Origin: Pseudomonadaceae bacterium
GTDB lineage: Bacteria; Pseudomonadota; Gammaproteobacteria; Pseudomonadales; Azotimanducaceae
DNA length: 64,000 nt
Assembly: GCA_024743175.1 (NCBI GenBank)
Contig: JANSXA010000002.1
Span: 186,001 to 250,000, forward strand
Direction of reading: 5' to 3'
Positions 62,309 through 64,000 of the stretch are shown here, one piece after another. Made by a program: the position numbers and the translations under genes. Numbering within the stretch: the first letter of the stretch is position 1; each line of letters starts with the position of its first letter. The notes below the pieces were generated by a model that saw only the letters and a list, made by a program, of their open reading frames with translations, did no database searches and was not told the DNA's origin.

Positions 62309-63460
62309 ACTGTTGGTATTAAACCTGCCAGCGGCACCAAAAGAGCCCCATGCGCGGCAGCCCGGACAGTGCCATAGAACCTGTGCGCTGGTAAATCCGC
62401 AATTGCCACACTGGTATCCTGCCTGGCTGTTAACAATCTTCGCGACAGTTTGACGAATTTCTTCTGCTTCCGGTTTACGCTGTCCGAGCTCCATCAACAA
62501 CGGCAGATGACCAAAACTGGGGGCGCGGGCGATTTCTGCAATCAGTTCATCAGCGCCCAGTTCCCGACCATTTTTGCGACGGAAGCTGATCAATTCCTGC
62601 AGCAGATCGGGGTCCGGGTACAGCCGCAGACTCTGCCGGATAAAACGCTCAAACTCGTCGTCTCGATCCATGCTTTCGCAGGCTGCGCGATACACGTCAA
62701 CGTACTGGCCAACTAACTCCGGCGCGAGTTCCACAGCCCTGGTGATATGACGCAACACAGGTTTATAGTGTTTCTGCGCATACTCAACTTTTGCCAGTAA
62801 CCAGTGGCTACGGGCCTCAGAAGGCGCCAGGGACTCTGCTTTTCTCGCCAGCGCCAGGGCTTTACGTGTGTCTCCCTCCTGCAGACTGATCTCCGCCAGC
62901 TCACAATAGAAGTGGGCCACCCGCGTGCGCAGTTCTGGCTTGGTTTTGAGCAGCTTTGTGCTGACGTCTATGCCCTGCTGCCATTCACGTTCCTGTTCAA
63001 ACAGGTCTAACAGGAGTTCCAACGCAGGTAACTCCTGGGATCCTTTACGCCTGGCAATCTGTTGCAGGAGGCTTTCCGCGCGATCAAACAGGCCTGCAGT
63101 GTGGTAGTCGCGTGCCAGCTCCATTTCCACAAGCTGTTTGTTGATTTGATTCAGAACCGGCGAGGCCAGCAGGTTCTGATGAATACGTATGGCTTTATCC
63201 ACTTCACCACGACGACGCACAACCCCTGCCATCGCCAGATGTACATCAATGGTCTGATCCGACACCTCCATGGCGTCTATAAATCGATCCACGCCAAGTT
63301 CCGGGCGATCACCCAGAAGGAAATTCAGACCCTGATAGTAATCTTTAATCACTGCCTGCTGCGGCCGCGGCGCTTTACGCTCACGCCGCCCCAGCAGGAA
63401 ACCGGCGCCTACCGCTACCAGTAACAGAATGTACAAGAGAATATTGTGGGGAAGGTCCAC
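62300..63460 (-). CDS. lapB: Lipopolysaccharide assembly protein B
   Basis: A 386-residue protein: N-terminal helix (ILLYILLLVAVGAGFLLGRR), a long TPR region (YYQGLNFLLGDRPELGVDRF, ELAEISLQEGDTRKALALARKAESL) and a C-terminal rubredoxin-like metal knuckle (CGNCGFTSAQVLWHCPGCR). LapB (YciM) tunes LpxC degradation by FtsH and so lipopolysaccharide level. Its place after lapA and ihfB is the conserved gammaproteobacterial order. Confidence 0.95.
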   Translation of the reverse strand: MDLPHNILLYILLLVAVGAGFLLGRRERKAPRPQQAVIKDYYQGLNFLLGDRPELGVDRFIDAMEVSDQTIDVHLAMAGVVRRRGEVDKAIRIHQNLLASPVLNQINKQLVEMELARDYHTAGLFDRAESLLQQIARRKGSQELPALELLLDLFEQEREWQQGIDVSTKLLKTKPELRTRVAHFYCELAEISLQEGDTRKALALARKAESLAPSEARSHWLLAKVEYAQKHYKPVLRHITRAVELAPELVGQYVDVYRAACESMDRDDEFERFIRQSLRLYPDPDLLQELISFRRKNGRELGADELIAEIARAPSFGHLPLLMELGQRKPEAEEIRQTVAKIVNSQAGYQCGNCGFTSAQVLWHCPGCRAWGSFGAAGRFNTNSNP

Positions 63461-63502
63461 GATTAAGCCTGATTAGTAGTGTGCAGTGACTGCTGTAGTG
63501 TT

Positions 63503-63799
63503 CTAGCTCTGCACAGTAAGCGAGCGCAGTCGCTCGAGTTCAGACTCCGCCTGGGCCAGGGAACGTTTAAGTTTGCGCGCCTGCATGCGGGCTTTGACAT
63601 TCATCCACAGGGCATTAGACAAACCGAAGGTCAGGCCAATCAGGAAAGCTGCCAGCAGCCACCAGAACATTGACAGCGTAAAAGGCGTTTCCCAGACCGC
63701 AAAGGTCAGCGCCATTTCCTCTTGATTAACCGCCAGGGTGGCGAGCAGGAATGCAATGATCATTGCAAAGATCAATACGATGGTTTTCAACCATTTCAT
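63503..63799 (-). CDS. lapA: Lipopolysaccharide assembly protein A
   Basis: A 98-residue protein with two helices (IVLIFAMIIAFLLATLAVN and FWWLLAAFLIGLTFGLSNALW) and a coiled-coil C-terminus (KLKRSLAQAESELERLRSL). The DUF1049 fold and position directly ahead of lapB identify it. It works with LapB in lipopolysaccharide assembly. Confidence 0.92.
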   Translation of the reverse strand: MKWLKTIVLIFAMIIAFLLATLAVNQEEMALTFAVWETPFTLSMFWWLLAAFLIGLTFGLSNALWMNVKARMQARKLKRSLAQAESELERLRSLTVQS

Positions 63800-63855
63800 C
63801 AGTGAGTATCCCTAACCAGTAAAGCGTTCAGCTAGCATCTTAATGCAGCAGGGGA

Positions 63856-64000
63856 CTATATGTTTGACTCTTCGTCAAGCACACCATCGTGCGCTTTGCG
63901 CTGTTCAAGTTCCACATGCAGGGCGGCATTCACCCGATCACGCAGCTCTTTGCCAGGCTTGAAATGGGGGACATGTTTACCCGCCAGACCGACAGATTCG
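63856..64000 (-). CDS. ihfB: Integration host factor beta subunit, C-terminal part (runs off window)
   Basis: The last 47 codons are visible, ending in TAG at 63856: [21 protein letters not shown], the IHF-beta end (the known proteins have [15 protein letters not shown]). The tail ([20 protein letters not shown]) is longer than in E. coli. IHF bends DNA with IhfA. Its 5' end lies outside the window. Order ihfB-lapA-lapB is typical for gammaproteobacteria. Confidence 0.92.
   Translation of the reverse strand, partial: ESVGLAGKHVPHFKPGKELRDRVNAALHVELEQRKAHDGVLDEESNI

Overview
The window most likely comes from a gammaproteobacterial chromosome, probably a free-living marine or environmental lineage. 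The best taxonomic anchor is the right edge: ihfB (3' end), lapA and lapB lie in that order on the minus strand, as in many gammaproteobacteria. Downstream of them sits a compact surface-polysaccharide block (two glycosyltransferases, a sugar epimerase/reductase, a WecA/WbpL-type transferase and a WbpM/CapD-type dehydratase). Base composition is moderate and most genes are Sec-exported or membrane proteins, as expected of a Gram-negative cell.

Layout. 0-16 kb: metal and envelope functions. These are a truncated PQQ-type sugar dehydrogenase lipoprotein, a TonB receptor with a PepSY membrane partner and a GDT1-type cation exporter, a complete CzcCBA-type heavy-metal efflux operon with a histidine-rich exported protein in front, a phytase-like secreted esterase and a patatin phospholipase. 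15.7-19 kb: lipid genes (phosphatidylserine decarboxylase, a DUF962/Mpo1-like membrane protein, a membrane-anchored class III aminotransferase). 19.1-23.1 kb: an arsenate operon, arsR-GAPDH-arsJ, extended by a translationally coupled outer-membrane barrel. 23.2-29.5 kb: a catabolic cluster under a GntR/FCD regulator (two paralogous amidohydrolases, a thiolase-fold protein without the usual cysteine, its DUF35 partner and a CYP153-like P450). 29.5-32.7 kb: a DsbA/HCCA-isomerase-like protein, a probable selenoprotein (in-frame TGA in a U-x-x-C redox motif with a SECIS-like hairpin), two small membrane proteins and a sterol-desaturase-type hydroxylase. 33-39.3 kb: an orphan membrane protein, a TPR/methyltransferase/SBF transporter operon opposite a TetR regulator, and a PQQ dehydrogenase lipoprotein.

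39.3-42.6 kb is a graveyard of insertion sequences (IS3 orfA with a nonsense codon, an IS481-like C-terminus, an IS91-like zinc-binding domain). A 189-bp piece of the 33-kb gene has been copied there and fused in frame to the IS91 fragment. An acyl-CoA dehydrogenase gene with a palindromic operator lies inside it. 42.6-48 kb: three lipoprotein genes divergent from a Ser/Thr kinase-TPR protein and its ECF-type sigma factor. 48.2-48.7 kb: a tRNA-Asn gene followed by two tandem ~187-bp repeats, each carrying a copy of the tRNA 3' end, an arrangement like the tyrT/rtT locus of E. coli. 48.8-55.8 kb: a hybrid histidine kinase, a transglutaminase-like/TPR lipoprotein, a small lipoprotein, a nitronate monooxygenase and a two-gene metzincin protease unit.

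All calls come from reading the sequence; no database search was run. The strongest candidates for something unusual are the in-frame TGA selenoprotein (30.3-30.9 kb), the tRNA-Asn tandem repeats (48.2-48.7 kb) and the arsJ-coupled porin (21.7-23.1 kb).
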